Below are positions 8,154 through 15,452 of a DNA stretch of 64,000 nt, in pieces. The DNA is from CBDAQD01 sp965275905 (GTDB lineage: Bacteria > Pseudomonadota > Alphaproteobacteria > Rhizobiales > JAJFHC01). The stretch spans positions 69,418 to 133,417 of the forward strand of contig CBDHYJ010000059.1 in the NCBI GenBank assembly GCA_965275905.1. Reading direction: 5' to 3'. How positions within the stretch are numbered: position 1 is the first letter of the stretch; every line of letters starts with the position of its first letter. A program made the position numbers and the translations under genes. The notes under the pieces are model-generated. The model did not search any database. It was not told the DNA's origin and saw nothing but the letters and a program-made list of their open reading frames with translations.

Positions 8154-8162
8154 ATACAGTTG

Positions 8163-8186
8163 CCGGATCAAGTCCGGGAAACGGGG
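8163..8186. repeat. Right part of the interrupted palindromic repeat
   Basis: CCGGATCAAGTCCGGGAAAC and the bases after it match the last 24 bases of the intact repeat at 8618-8641 with one difference. Joined to 7045 it restores one repeat copy. Confidence 0.8.
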
Positions 8187-8253
8187 CGATGTCATAGCCG
8201 ACGGAAAGTAGTCCACGCATTCGTATCCTTGCCAAACAGAACAAGGACACGTC

Positions 8254-8544
8254 ATGGCTGAGGCTTACATCTACATTCTCGCCAGCCGGAGAAACGGAAC
8301 CCTCTATGTGGGTGTGACCACGGACCTCGCCCGACGCATAGTGCAGCACCGGAACGGTCAGGCGGGCGGCTTCGCTGCCAAGTACAAGGTCCACCGCCTC
8401 GTCCACGCGGAGCCATTCGACGACATCGCGACCGCGCGACGGCGGGAGAAGGCACTGAAAGGCTGGAAGCGTGCCTGGAAGATCGAACTCATCGAACGCG
8501 ACAACCCAGAATGGCGCGACCTGTTTGAAGATCTCCAGTTATAA
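8254..8544 (+). CDS. GIY-YIG nuclease-superfamily protein (UPF0213/YhbQ-like)
   Basis: A 96-residue single-domain GIY-YIG protein. AYIYILASRRNGTLYVGVT is the GIY-YIG core (here YIY and LYVGV), followed by DLARRIVQHRNG with the conserved Arg. A C-terminal Glu lies in FEDL. Free-standing members are common in proteobacteria; DNA cleavage is assumed from the fold, the cell role is not settled. ATG follows AGGACACGTC. The gene sits exactly between two copies of the palindromic repeat, one of them carrying the IS110 element. Confidence 0.85.
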   Translation: MAEAYIYILASRRNGTLYVGVTTDLARRIVQHRNGQAGGFAAKYKVHRLVHAEPFDDIATARRREKALKGWKRAWKIELIERDNPEWRDLFEDLQL

Positions 8545-8552
8545 CTGGTGTG

Positions 8553-8641
8553 TTCCCCGGCCACCGAGCCGGGGCCTATTTATCCTCTCGGCAAACCGCA
8601 GCAGTCGCCAATGGGTCCCGGATCAGGTCCGGGAAACGGGG
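8553..8641. repeat. Intact copy of the palindromic repeat (IS110 target)
   Basis: An 89-base element bounded by CCCCGG...CCGGGG hairpin arms on the left and TCCCGGATCAGGTCCGGGA on the right. Similar copies are at 6978-7045/8163-8186 and, more divergent, at 22472-22562. It starts eight bases after the GIY-YIG stop codon. It serves here as the unfilled-site reference for the IS110 insertion. Confidence 0.85.
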
Positions 8642-8676
8642 ATGCGCATCCTCGGCTCACTGCCGACTCCTCAGGT

Positions 8677-8727
8677 GTCACCCTCGGGCTTGACCCGAGG
8701 GTCTTCTGTCCGCCGCAAGGATGACAG
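8677..8727. repeat. REP-like palindrome
   Basis: ACCCTCGGG-cttga-CCCGAGGGT is a perfect nine-base stem, framed by GTCA and ATGACAG. A relative lies at 22011-22063 in inverted order. Together with the repeat before it, it fills most of the 342-base gap between the GIY-YIG and protease genes; no gene is supported there. Confidence 0.7.
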
Positions 8728-8780
8728 CTGAATGGTCACCATTCCGCAGCACAGCAGCGAAATAACACAACACGCTCCGG

Positions 8781-8794
8781 TTGATTCAGGTCAA
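8781..8794 (+). promoter_or_regulatory. FnrL/FixK-type box upstream of the site-2 protease gene
   Basis: TTGATTCAGGTCAA is a perfect match to the TTGAY-N4-RTCAA pattern bound by Fnr/FixK-type regulators in alphaproteobacteria. It lies 92 bases upstream of the protease start, a fitting distance for an activator site. This suggests induction at low oxygen. Confidence 0.6.
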
Positions 8795-8886
8795 AGTATA
8801 CACGCGCCACAATCTGTTCAAATTACCCTGCAACAAATGCCTCGCCGGTCTGAGCGGCACCCGGGACCGGCACCAAGGAGCAAGGC

Positions 8887-10014
8887 ATGTTCGGCGCGAA
8901 ATTCACCCTTGGAACCCTCGGCGGTTTCAGGATCCAGGCAGATGTGACCTGGATTCCCCTGGCGCTGCTCGTGCTGTGGTCGCTGTCAGCCAACTATTTT
9001 CCGGATGCAGCGCCCGGACTTTCGGTGTCTGTCTACTGGCAGATGGGCGTTGCCGGTGCGGCGGGCCTGTTTCTTTCCCTGATCCTGCATGAGCTGTCCC
9101 ATTCGCTGGTTGCCCGCCGCTACGGACTGCCCATACGCGGCATCACGCTCTTTCTGTTCGGTGGTGTGGCCGAACTCGAGGAAGAGCCCGGCAATGCGGC
9201 CGCCGAGTTCTGGATGGCCGCGGCCGGTCCCGCTGCAAGCTTCGTTCTCGCGGCGGCCTTCTGGTTCCTCGCCCTCGGTGTCGGCGTGATTTCGGAATCC
9301 GCGCCCCTGATCGCCGTGCTGCGCTACCTCGCCATGGTCAACCTCCTGCTGGCGGTATTCAACCTCGTGCCGGCCTTTCCTCTCGACGGCGGCCGCATGT
9401 TTCGCTCGGCGGTCTGGTGGCTGAAGGACGATCTGGATGTCGCCACCCGGCTCGCCGTGCGCTCGGGCGAGGTATTCGGCTGGGTGATGGTCGGCCTCGG
9501 CATCCTGCTTGTGGCGACGGGTAACCCCACCGCCGGGCTGTGGCAGATCGTGCTGGGCCTGTTCCTGCGTGGCGCGGCATCGGCGGCGCGCAGCCAGTTC
9601 GTGACACGTCGCGCGTTGTCCGGATTGCCGGTCAGCCGCTTCATGACCACCAATCCGATCACGGTGCCGGCGGACACTTCCGTGGAGCGGTTTGTCGAGG
9701 ACTATGTTCTCGGCCGCCACCACAGCGGATTTCCCGTCGTCGACGAAAAGGGGCTGATCGGTTTCATCACGGCCAGCAAGGCCAAGTTCCTGCCGCGCGA
9801 ACAGTGGCCGGACATTCCGGTCCGGAACCTTGCCGAGCCGGTCAGCACGGACAACACGACAATTCCGCCCGCGGATGCGCACGAGGCGCTCCGCATGATG
9901 GCGCGGACCGGCAACAGGAAACTCATGGTCGTATCGCACAACGAGCTTGTCGGCGTCCTATCCTTGTCCGATCTCCTGAAATTCCTGACGTTGAAGACCG
10001 AACTGGAAGCCTGA
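8887..10014 (+). CDS. Site-2 protease family (M50) membrane metalloprotease with CBS domain pair
   Basis: A 375-residue inner-membrane protein. The zinc site is HELSH (H68, E69, H72) in a transmembrane helix, with the third ligand in NLVPAFPLDGGRMF. About six membrane helices fill residues 15-225. Two CBS domains follow (about 250-372: SRFMTTNPITVPADTSVERF, then FPVVDEKGLIGFITASKAKF and MMARTGNRKLMVV), which in this subgroup are thought to bind adenine nucleotides. The substrate is unknown. ATG follows CAAGGAG. An FnrL/FixK-type box upstream and a 12-bp hairpin downstream suggest a single-gene unit. Confidence 0.9.
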   Translation: MFGAKFTLGTLGGFRIQADVTWIPLALLVLWSLSANYFPDAAPGLSVSVYWQMGVAGAAGLFLSLILHELSHSLVARRYGLPIRGITLFLFGGVAELEEEPGNAAAEFWMAAAGPAASFVLAAAFWFLALGVGVISESAPLIAVLRYLAMVNLLLAVFNLVPAFPLDGGRMFRSAVWWLKDDLDVATRLAVRSGEVFGWVMVGLGILLVATGNPTAGLWQIVLGLFLRGAASAARSQFVTRRALSGLPVSRFMTTNPITVPADTSVERFVEDYVLGRHHSGFPVVDEKGLIGFITASKAKFLPREQWPDIPVRNLAEPVSTDNTTIPPADAHEALRMMARTGNRKLMVVSHNELVGVLSLSDLLKFLTLKTELEA

Positions 10015-10021
10015 AGGGCAA

Positions 10022-10052
10022 TCACCCCCGGAGGGCAGCGCTCCGGGGGTGA
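10022..10052 (+). terminator. Terminator-like hairpin after the protease gene
   Basis: TCACCCCCGGAG-ggcagcg-CTCCGGGGGTGA is a perfect 12-bp stem eight bases after the stop codon. It lacks a following T-run, so it may be a weak terminator or an mRNA 3' stabiliser. Confidence 0.6.
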
Positions 10053-10415
10053 CGCGGACGGGATGGCCTGCCACGGCTGCCGGGCGCGGCCGGCGGCTTT
10101 GGCGGCGGCGACACATGCAGCAGGTTGCATGCCGCCGGGGGGCATTCGGCATCCAACGCAAACGAATATGCCGCGCCCTTGATTGACCTATCCCGCCATC
10201 GGGATACGAGGAGGAGAACCGTGACCAACGGTGCTCTTGTGGGGTTTGTCGCGGCGGCGCGGAAAATGGTTCAATCAAACCGCAGATCGGCGAGAATTAT
10301 TTTTGGCGGGCTGTCACCGGCTCGTGACTTGACGCAAGGCAGCGTCCCGTCAACGATGCCTGTGCGGACTTCACCGCAGCGGCTTCACCGACATTCAGCA
10401 GGGGACAATATAGTC
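10053..10415. other. Intergenic region before the DUF302 gene
   Basis: About 360 bases with no supported gene. It holds a small palindrome TATCCCG-ccat-CGGGATA (near 10190-10207) and a slightly AT-rich stretch near 10260-10310 that may carry the promoter of the next gene. An open frame runs through part of it in phase with the next gene, but it lacks coding character and the signal peptide fixes the start at 10416. Confidence 0.5.
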
Positions 10416-10904
10416 ATGCGCACTCTTCCCAATTGTCTAGGCGCCTGCCTTTTCGCTCTTTTTCTGGCCGTGGCGACGGCGCCGGCGGACGGGTTCGTCC
10501 GCGAAGGCTGGGTTGTCAAGGAGACCGGCCACTCCTATGCCGATCTCATAAAGCGCATCGACGCCGCCGCTAAGGCGAACAAGATCGGAATTGTCACGCG
10601 CGCATCCGCCACGGTCGGCGCCAAGCGTGTTCTGAACAAGACGATCCCGGGCAACATGGTGATCGGGCTCTACCATCCGCGCTTCGCCGTGCGCATGCTC
10701 GACGCCAGCATTGCCGCCGGGATCGAAGCGCCGATCCGGCTTTACGTGACCGAAAAGGCCGACGGGAAGGCGATACTGTCCTACAAGACCCCGTCGTCGG
10801 TCTTTGCGCCCTACATGGACGAGGGCGGCGAGAAGCTGAAGGCGCTGGCAACGGAACTGGACGACTTGTTTCTGAAGATCGCGACGGAAGCCGCCGGGAG
10901 TTAG
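10416..10904 (+). CDS. Exported DUF302-domain protein
   Basis: A 162-residue protein with a signal peptide (residues 1-25, LFALFLAVATAPADG). The mature region is a DUF302 domain: ADLIKRIDAAAKANKIGIV, then GNMVIGLYHPRFAVRMLDA, GIEAPIRLYVTE and the signature LSYKTPSSVFAPY. DUF302 proteins are small periplasmic or cytosolic proteins of unknown biochemical role. ATG follows GGGGACA. The gene ends 13 bases before the convergent VOC gene. Confidence 0.8.
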   Translation: MRTLPNCLGACLFALFLAVATAPADGFVREGWVVKETGHSYADLIKRIDAAAKANKIGIVTRASATVGAKRVLNKTIPGNMVIGLYHPRFAVRMLDASIAAGIEAPIRLYVTEKADGKAILSYKTPSSVFAPYMDEGGEKLKALATELDDLFLKIATEAAGS

Positions 10905-10917
10905 CTGCCACGCCGGA

Positions 10918-11289
10918 CTACGTCTGGTTGGCTATTTCCACGAGATTGCCGTCCGGGTCGCGGATATAGATTGATGTCAGCGGACCAGTGGCGCCCGTGC
11001 GCGGCACGGGGCCTTCCTCGATTGCGATGCCACGGGCGGCGAGGTGCGAGACAACTTCACCGAGCGGCGTGTCGGTCGTCAGGCAGAAGTCTCCCGATCC
11101 CGGCGTCGGCACACGCGATTTCGGCTCGAATTCGCGCCCCGCTTCGTGCAGGTTGATCTTGTGTTCCCCGAAACAGAGTGCGGTGCGCCCTTCGCCGAAG
11201 GTGACGGCCTTCATGCCGAGCGCTTGTTCGTAAAATGTGCAGGTGGCCTCGATCGAGGCGACCGTGAGTACGAAATGGTCGATCTTCAT
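10918..11289 (-). CDS. VOC (glyoxalase/bleomycin resistance/dioxygenase) family protein
   Basis: A 123-residue protein with two beta-alpha-beta-beta-beta modules. MKIDHFVLTVASIEATCTFY begins the first; the second ends with SIYIRDPDGNLVEIANQ. H5 and the late Glu (LVEIA) are candidate metal ligands. It resembles the small VOC proteins often labelled virulence or lactoylglutathione-lyase-like; no function is proven. Its ATG overlaps the stop of the AbrB-family gene (ATGA), so it is translated in coupling with that transporter-like protein. Confidence 0.8.
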   Translation of the reverse strand: MKIDHFVLTVASIEATCTFYEQALGMKAVTFGEGRTALCFGEHKINLHEAGREFEPKSRVPTPGSGDFCLTTDTPLGEVVSHLAARGIAIEEGPVPRTGATGPLTSIYIRDPDGNLVEIANQT

Positions 11290-12383
11290 CCGCTCTTTTC
11301 CGTGTTTTCCGACACTGCCGGTTTCTGAATCCTGAGTATTCGGAACAGGACAGGGGCCGCAAAGGTAATGAGCATGATCCTCAGGAAATGCAAAGTCGCG
11401 ACGTAACCCACATTGAATCCGAGCCCGAATGCGACAAGGCTCATCTCCGTGAGCCCGCCCGGCGCGTAAGCCAGGATACCGGCGAACAGGGGCACGTCGG
11501 TAAGCCACAGCGCGCATAGCGCGATGACGACCGTGATGATCATCATCAGGGCAACGAAGCCCGAGGAAATCACTATTGCGCGCAGGATTTCGGAGGGGCC
11601 GATCCCCGAAAAACGCGCACCGATCGAGGCGCCGAGGACCACCTGCGCAATGATGACGAGGATCGCGGGCGGATAGATCTGGCTGAGGCCCGTGATGTGG
11701 AGGACGGAGCTGGCGAACATCGGGCCGACGATGGCCGCACCCGGCAGCCGCGCGGCGGAGGCGGCGGCCCAGCCGGCAAGCGCCGAGACCGCGAGTACGG
11801 CGGCATCGAGCGGTGCCACATCGGCGATCCGCCCCTGCATCAGCGGGGCCACGGCGCCGCTGTCGCCGCCGGCAAGCCATCTGATCGCGAAGGGCAGCGT
11901 CATGACGACGATGACGACCCGCGCCGCCTGCATCAGCGCAACGCGGGAGGCGTCCGCGCCGATATCGTCGGCATAGGCGGTCATGGTGTACATGCCGCCC
12001 GGGGTGGCCGAGAAGAAGGCCGTGCTGCGGTCCACGCCGCCGACCCGCGTGAAGTAGTAGAAGCCGACCAGCGAGGCGGCCACGATGTAGGGGACCAGAA
12101 GCGCCACGCTGATCGCCATCTCCCGGGCCTGCGACAGCAGTTCCGGAGTGAGCGTACTGCCGAGCAGGACACCCAGGATGACGCGCATAGGGTTGATCAC
12201 CTGGATCGGCACGGTGAGGCGAAGGTTGCACAGGGTGGCGGCAACGCAGGCGCCCATCGAGCCGAGCATCCAGGGCAAGGGAACGCCCATGATCGAGGCG
12301 AGCGCCCCGCCGCCTGCGCCGATGGCGAGTGCCATGGCGATAGCGAGCAGAGGAAAGGCGCGTTGAGCGGGCTGATTGGCCAT
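11286..12383 (-). CDS. AbrB-family (PF05145-like) integral membrane protein
   Basis: A 365-residue protein with about ten membrane helices arranged as two related halves, each with the duplicated motif VPLPWMLGSMGAC / LPGAAIVGPMFASS. TPGGMYTMTAYADDIGAD and APGGLTEMSLVAFGLGFN are the paired signature loops (PGG-x-EM). Members are annotated as putative ammonia monooxygenase or AbrB transporters; the substrate is not known. ATG 12383 was taken; a longer frame upstream lacks coding character. It is followed directly by the VOC gene. Confidence 0.82.
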   Translation of the reverse strand: MANQPAQRAFPLLAIAMALAIGAGGGALASIMGVPLPWMLGSMGACVAATLCNLRLTVPIQVINPMRVILGVLLGSTLTPELLSQAREMAISVALLVPYIVAASLVGFYYFTRVGGVDRSTAFFSATPGGMYTMTAYADDIGADASRVALMQAARVVIVVMTLPFAIRWLAGGDSGAVAPLMQGRIADVAPLDAAVLAVSALAGWAAASAARLPGAAIVGPMFASSVLHITGLSQIYPPAILVIIAQVVLGASIGARFSGIGPSEILRAIVISSGFVALMMIITVVIALCALWLTDVPLFAGILAYAPGGLTEMSLVAFGLGFNVGYVATLHFLRIMLITFAAPVLFRILRIQKPAVSENTEKSG

Positions 12384-12690
12384 CTTGAGCGGCGGCCTTT
12401 GAATGAAATCGGTCACCCGAAGCGTGAGAGCGTGTCGATGGCGGTCCAAGGCGAACCGGCCTAACTCTATATGCCCGACAACTTCGGCTGACTGCAAGCC
12501 GGGAGGCCGTCGCCGCGCCTCCGGCACGCAGGCGACACACGACAATATGCGGGTCCCACCAAGCCCTCGTGCAAAAAAAATGATCCGGCGGCGATCATGC
12601 GGCGTAACCCCGGACACGAGCATTGGGAAGCCGGCTTCCAATTGCTTTCGTAAACATCCACGAATTCAAATTGCAACTGGGAGCTAATTC
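12384..12690. other. Divergent intergenic region
   Basis: About 307 bases between the AbrB-family gene and the fasciclin gene. It should hold both promoters. No RNA, repeat or conserved motif was recognised; an A-run (12574-12582) is the only striking feature. Confidence 0.4.
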
Positions 12691-13350
12691 ATGAAATTCA
12701 CCAGGATCATTGCTGCTGCGGCAGTGGCCATCGGCCTGAGCACAGCATCGTCAAAGGCCGCCGACATCGTCGACACGGCCGTGACCGCCGGCCAGTTCAA
12801 CACGTTGCTCGCCGCCGCGCAGGCCGCCGGCCTTGCAGGCGCGCTGAAGGGCGAGGGCCCGCTCACGGTCTTCGCGCCGACGGATGCGGCTTTCGCGAAA
12901 CTTCCGGAGGGTACAATCGAGAGCCTACTGAAGCCTGAAAACAAGGACAAGCTGGTCGCGATCCTGACCTACCACGTCCTGCCGAGGAAGCTGACCGCCA
13001 ACATGATTCCCGGCGGACGTACGCCGGTCCGGACCCTGAATTCGTCGGCACGCACGCTCAAGGTGGTCAAGTCCGCCGGTGGCGTCACGGTTGACGGCGC
13101 CAATGTCGTGGCCGCGGACGTGAACGCATCCAACGGCGTCATCCACGTCATCGACTCGGTGCTTCTGCCGAAGCCGCGCAAGGCCGCAAGCAAGGCGCGC
13201 AAGCATCACCGCTCGGCCCGCAAGACCCACTCGGTGGCTCCTGCCGCCGCGCCTGCGCGCCACGGCTTCCGCTCCAGCAAGTTCGGCGATCCGCGTGACC
13301 GCCGCTGGGACGGCTACCGTTTCTCCAGTGCTGAAAAGTACTGGTACTAA
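12691..13350 (+). CDS. Secreted fasciclin (FAS1) domain protein with a basic C-terminal tail
   Basis: A 219-residue protein. Signal peptide 1-23 (IIAAAAVAIGLSTASSKA). One FAS1 domain covers about 24-160: FNTLLAAAQAAGLAGAL, the H1-box-like GPLTVFAPTDAAFAKLP, YHVLP, and the H2-box-like NGVIHVIDSVLLP. The remaining 60 residues are rich in Lys, Arg, His and Ala, then Arg, Tyr and Ser, a likely surface- or polymer-binding tail. FAS1 domains mediate adhesion. ATG follows GGGAGC. A strong terminator follows. Confidence 0.88.
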   Translation: MKFTRIIAAAAVAIGLSTASSKAADIVDTAVTAGQFNTLLAAAQAAGLAGALKGEGPLTVFAPTDAAFAKLPEGTIESLLKPENKDKLVAILTYHVLPRKLTANMIPGGRTPVRTLNSSARTLKVVKSAGGVTVDGANVVAADVNASNGVIHVIDSVLLPKPRKAASKARKHHRSARKTHSVAPAAAPARHGFRSSKFGDPRDRRWDGYRFSSAEKYWY

Positions 13351-13387
13351 GTCTACTAAGCCCGCTAAATTCCCCTCTAGCGGCATT

Positions 13388-13416
13388 GCCCCGGCGTAAC
13401 CCGCCGGGGCTTTTTT
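13388..13416 (+). terminator. Rho-independent terminator of the fasciclin gene
   Basis: GCCCCGGC-gtaacc-c-GCCGGGGC followed by TTTTTT. It begins 38 bases after the fasciclin stop codon. Confidence 0.9.
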
Positions 13417-13433
13417 GTTGCCCGGACATACAG

Positions 13434-13459
13434 AAAACCCCGGGGCCGGGCCCGGGGTT
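13434..13459 (-). terminator. Terminator of the convergent secreted-protein gene
   Basis: On the minus strand, AACCCCGGG-cccgg-CCCCGGGGTT-type stem followed by TTTTC. It lies 34 bases after the stop codon of the gene ending at 13493. Confidence 0.75.
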
Positions 13460-13492
13460 GATCCGTGGTGCTGTCGTTTAGCGGGTATACGG

Positions 13493-13885
13493 TCAGCCGC
13501 CTGGCGTATGGGCCGCGACCTTCTGTGCATAGGGACGGAACTTGAGGGCAACCTTGCCGCCCTTGATGGCCTGGTACCAGCTGCCCGACCGCCTGATCGC
13601 GCCGCAGCGCGTCTTGCCGTCGCCCCAGCTTGAGAACTTCACGCAGAGCGCGTTGCCCTTGACCCACCAGCGGCCCTTGTCGCTCGCGATCATGACCGAA
13701 CCGGTCATCGTGCCGTTAGCGCGCGCGCGGATCGTGACGCTGTGGCCGTCGACCCGGGCCTGATAGGTGCCGGGAAAGAGTTTCTTGATGGCCCCCGCCG
13801 AAAGCGTTTCTGCCGATGCTGGCGCCGCGCCAGCGAATGAAATGAAGAAAAGTGCGGCCCCCACCGCTTTAAGATGCTTGAACAT
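13493..13885 (-). CDS. Small exported protein of unknown function
   Basis: A 130-residue protein with a signal peptide (1-25, ALFFISFAGAAPASA). The mature part starts with ETLSAGAIKKLFPGTYQAR and is beta-rich with GRWWVKGNALCVKF, TRCGAIRRSGSWYQ, and two cysteines that could pair. It resembles short periplasmic proteins common in alphaproteobacteria, with no known role. ATG follows GGAGAGG at seven bases. Monocistronic. Confidence 0.7.
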   Translation of the reverse strand: MFKHLKAVGAALFFISFAGAAPASAETLSAGAIKKLFPGTYQARVDGHSVTIRARANGTMTGSVMIASDKGRWWVKGNALCVKFSSWGDGKTRCGAIRRSGSWYQAIKGGKVALKFRPYAQKVAAHTPGG

Positions 13886-14141
13886 TGGCCTCTCCGGGGT
13901 CGTTCAGGTTGCCCTGTCCCATTACGCAAGAAGAGGGCCAGAGCCTCGGCATGCTGGAAAATTAGCTGTTTTCCGGGAAAAACGGGATCGGGTGCGTGTG
14001 TGTGAGCGCGCGGTTTAGGCGGCAATTACGGCAAAGGTGTGGCGGAATGCGCCAATCGACATTGCCCGCTGCGCTGGTATGTTTCGAATTGACACATGTT
14101 CAAGCTGAAGCCGGTCCGAACAAATCTGATAACGTGGGTTC

Positions 14142-14744
14142 ATGGGAGCAAAAACACTGAAGATCCGCCCGTTTTGGCGCACGGTCACCGTGCTTGTGGC
14201 GCTGGTCACATTGTTCGCTGTGCCTGTTTCCGCCGAAACGGCGCCTTTCCCGGTCGAACGGCTTAAGTCCGGCGATTATCTGGTCGTCATGCGCCATGCA
14301 CGGGCACCCGGCACCGGCGATCCCCCGGAGTTCCGGATTGGCGACTGCGCGACACAGCGCAATCTCGATGACGAGGGCAGGGCGCAGGCCCGGCGTTTTG
14401 GCGAGCGTCTGCGTCAGGCCGGGATAGAGCGGGCGGCCGTCTATTCCAGCCAGTGGTGCCGGTGCATGGAGACGGCCGAACTCTTGGGGCTCGGCCCTGT
14501 GCGTGAACTGCCGGCGCTGAATTCGTTTTTCCAGCGTCCCCAGGACCGGGCCGGCAACCTCGCCGCGCTGGAAGAATTCATCAAGCGGCTCGGCAAGGGC
14601 ACGGACCGGCCGGTGATCCTCGTCACCCATCAGGTGACCATTTCCGCCATGACGGGCGGATGGGTCGAGTCGGGCGAGGCCAAGATCTTCCGGCTCGACG
14701 GCAACAGCCGGCCCGAACTCGTCGGCAGTATCCCGCCGGACTGA
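14142..14744 (+). CDS. Exported histidine phosphatase superfamily protein
   Basis: A 200-residue protein with an N-terminal hydrophobic segment (VTVLVALVTLFAVPVSA), likely a signal peptide ending near residue 31. The RHA motif VMRHARAPG carries the phospho-accepting His; a second His lies in LVTHQVTISAMTGG. Family members are acid phosphatases or phosphoglycerate-mutase-like; this short exported type is of unknown substrate. No strong Shine-Dalgarno is visible before the ATG. Divergent from the small secreted protein gene. Confidence 0.83.
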   Translation: MGAKTLKIRPFWRTVTVLVALVTLFAVPVSAETAPFPVERLKSGDYLVVMRHARAPGTGDPPEFRIGDCATQRNLDDEGRAQARRFGERLRQAGIERAAVYSSQWCRCMETAELLGLGPVRELPALNSFFQRPQDRAGNLAALEEFIKRLGKGTDRPVILVTHQVTISAMTGGWVESGEAKIFRLDGNSRPELVGSIPPD

Positions 14745-14903
14745 ACAACTCATTTGCCATTGAATTGCCGGACCGGCCGTCGCCCGTAGCGATCGCGGAC
14801 GCCATTGAACGGTGCGCCGACTCTGCATACATGCACAACTCCGGATTGTGGACATTTGGCCGGAGAGCATTGCGACACTGTTCAATCAGCCTGGAGCGAT
14901 TCA

Positions 14904-15437
14904 ATGACCAGATGGAGATGCCGGCAGGCAAGAACCGAGGAAGCGGACGCGATCGAGGCCCTTCAGGTCCGCTGTGTCTGGGAACTGGGCCGGGGCTTTT
15001 ACACCGAGCACGAGATCGAGAGCTATATCTTCGAGATCGGCACGCTCGACCTGGCGGTCATCGCCGACGGGACATATTACGTCGCCGTGGACGACGGCAT
15101 GATCGTCGGATGCGGCGGCTGGAGCGTCCGGACCCCGCACTATGACCACGCTTCGCCCGCAGCCGTTCACGCGATTCCGCGCATACGCGGTTTCTTTGTC
15201 GATCCCGACAGGGCACGTCAGGGTATCGGCCGCACGATCATGGCTCATATAGAATGCGCCATCCTGAGTGCGGGCCACCGCAGCGTTGCGCTGACGGCCA
15301 TGCTGTCCGGCGTTCCGTTCTACCGCTCGCTTGCCTACACCAAGACCGGGAACACAGCGATGAATCTGGCGAACGGCGTCGTGCTGCCCGCGATCGACAT
15401 GGTCAAGACCTTTGATCCGGTCAGGAAGGTGGCCTAG
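14904..15437 (+). CDS. GNAT family N-acetyltransferase
   Basis: A 177-residue acetyl-CoA-dependent transferase fold. RQARTEEADAIEALQ is strand 1/helix 1; VGCGGWSVRTP is strand 4; IRGFFVDPDRARQGIGRTIMAHIE is motif A with the Q/RxxGxG pyrophosphate loop. The end SGVPFYRSLAYTKTGN is motif B. Acceptor substrate unknown. ATG 14904 has GGAG seven bases upstream, better than the longer in-frame start. Convergent with aprA, 15 bases apart. Confidence 0.85.
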   Translation: MTRWRCRQARTEEADAIEALQVRCVWELGRGFYTEHEIESYIFEIGTLDLAVIADGTYYVAVDDGMIVGCGGWSVRTPHYDHASPAAVHAIPRIRGFFVDPDRARQGIGRTIMAHIECAILSAGHRSVALTAMLSGVPFYRSLAYTKTGNTAMNLANGVVLPAIDMVKTFDPVRKVA

Positions 15438-15452
15438 CGGAATGCCGTCCGG

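Larger units (their letters stand above)
7046..8162 (+). mobile_element. IS110-family insertion sequence inside a palindromic repeat
   Basis: The ends are set by comparing the split repeat (6978-7045 plus 8163-8186) with the intact copy at 8553-8641. Left junction GGGTCCC|TGTG and right junction GTTG|CCGGATCA share a two-base CC, as expected for IS110 elements, which make no long target duplication and recombine at a two-base core. The element is about 1.12 kb and holds one transposase gene. Left TGTGTATT and right AATACAG-type ends look like a weak inverted repeat. About 169 bases of non-coding DNA precede the transposase. Confidence 0.85.

Noticed and set aside
10918..12540. 540-codon minus-strand frame ending in the VOC protein
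   Set aside because: The first 400 codons run out of frame across the AbrB-family gene and are Arg/His-rich nonsense; the VOC protein starts at 11289.
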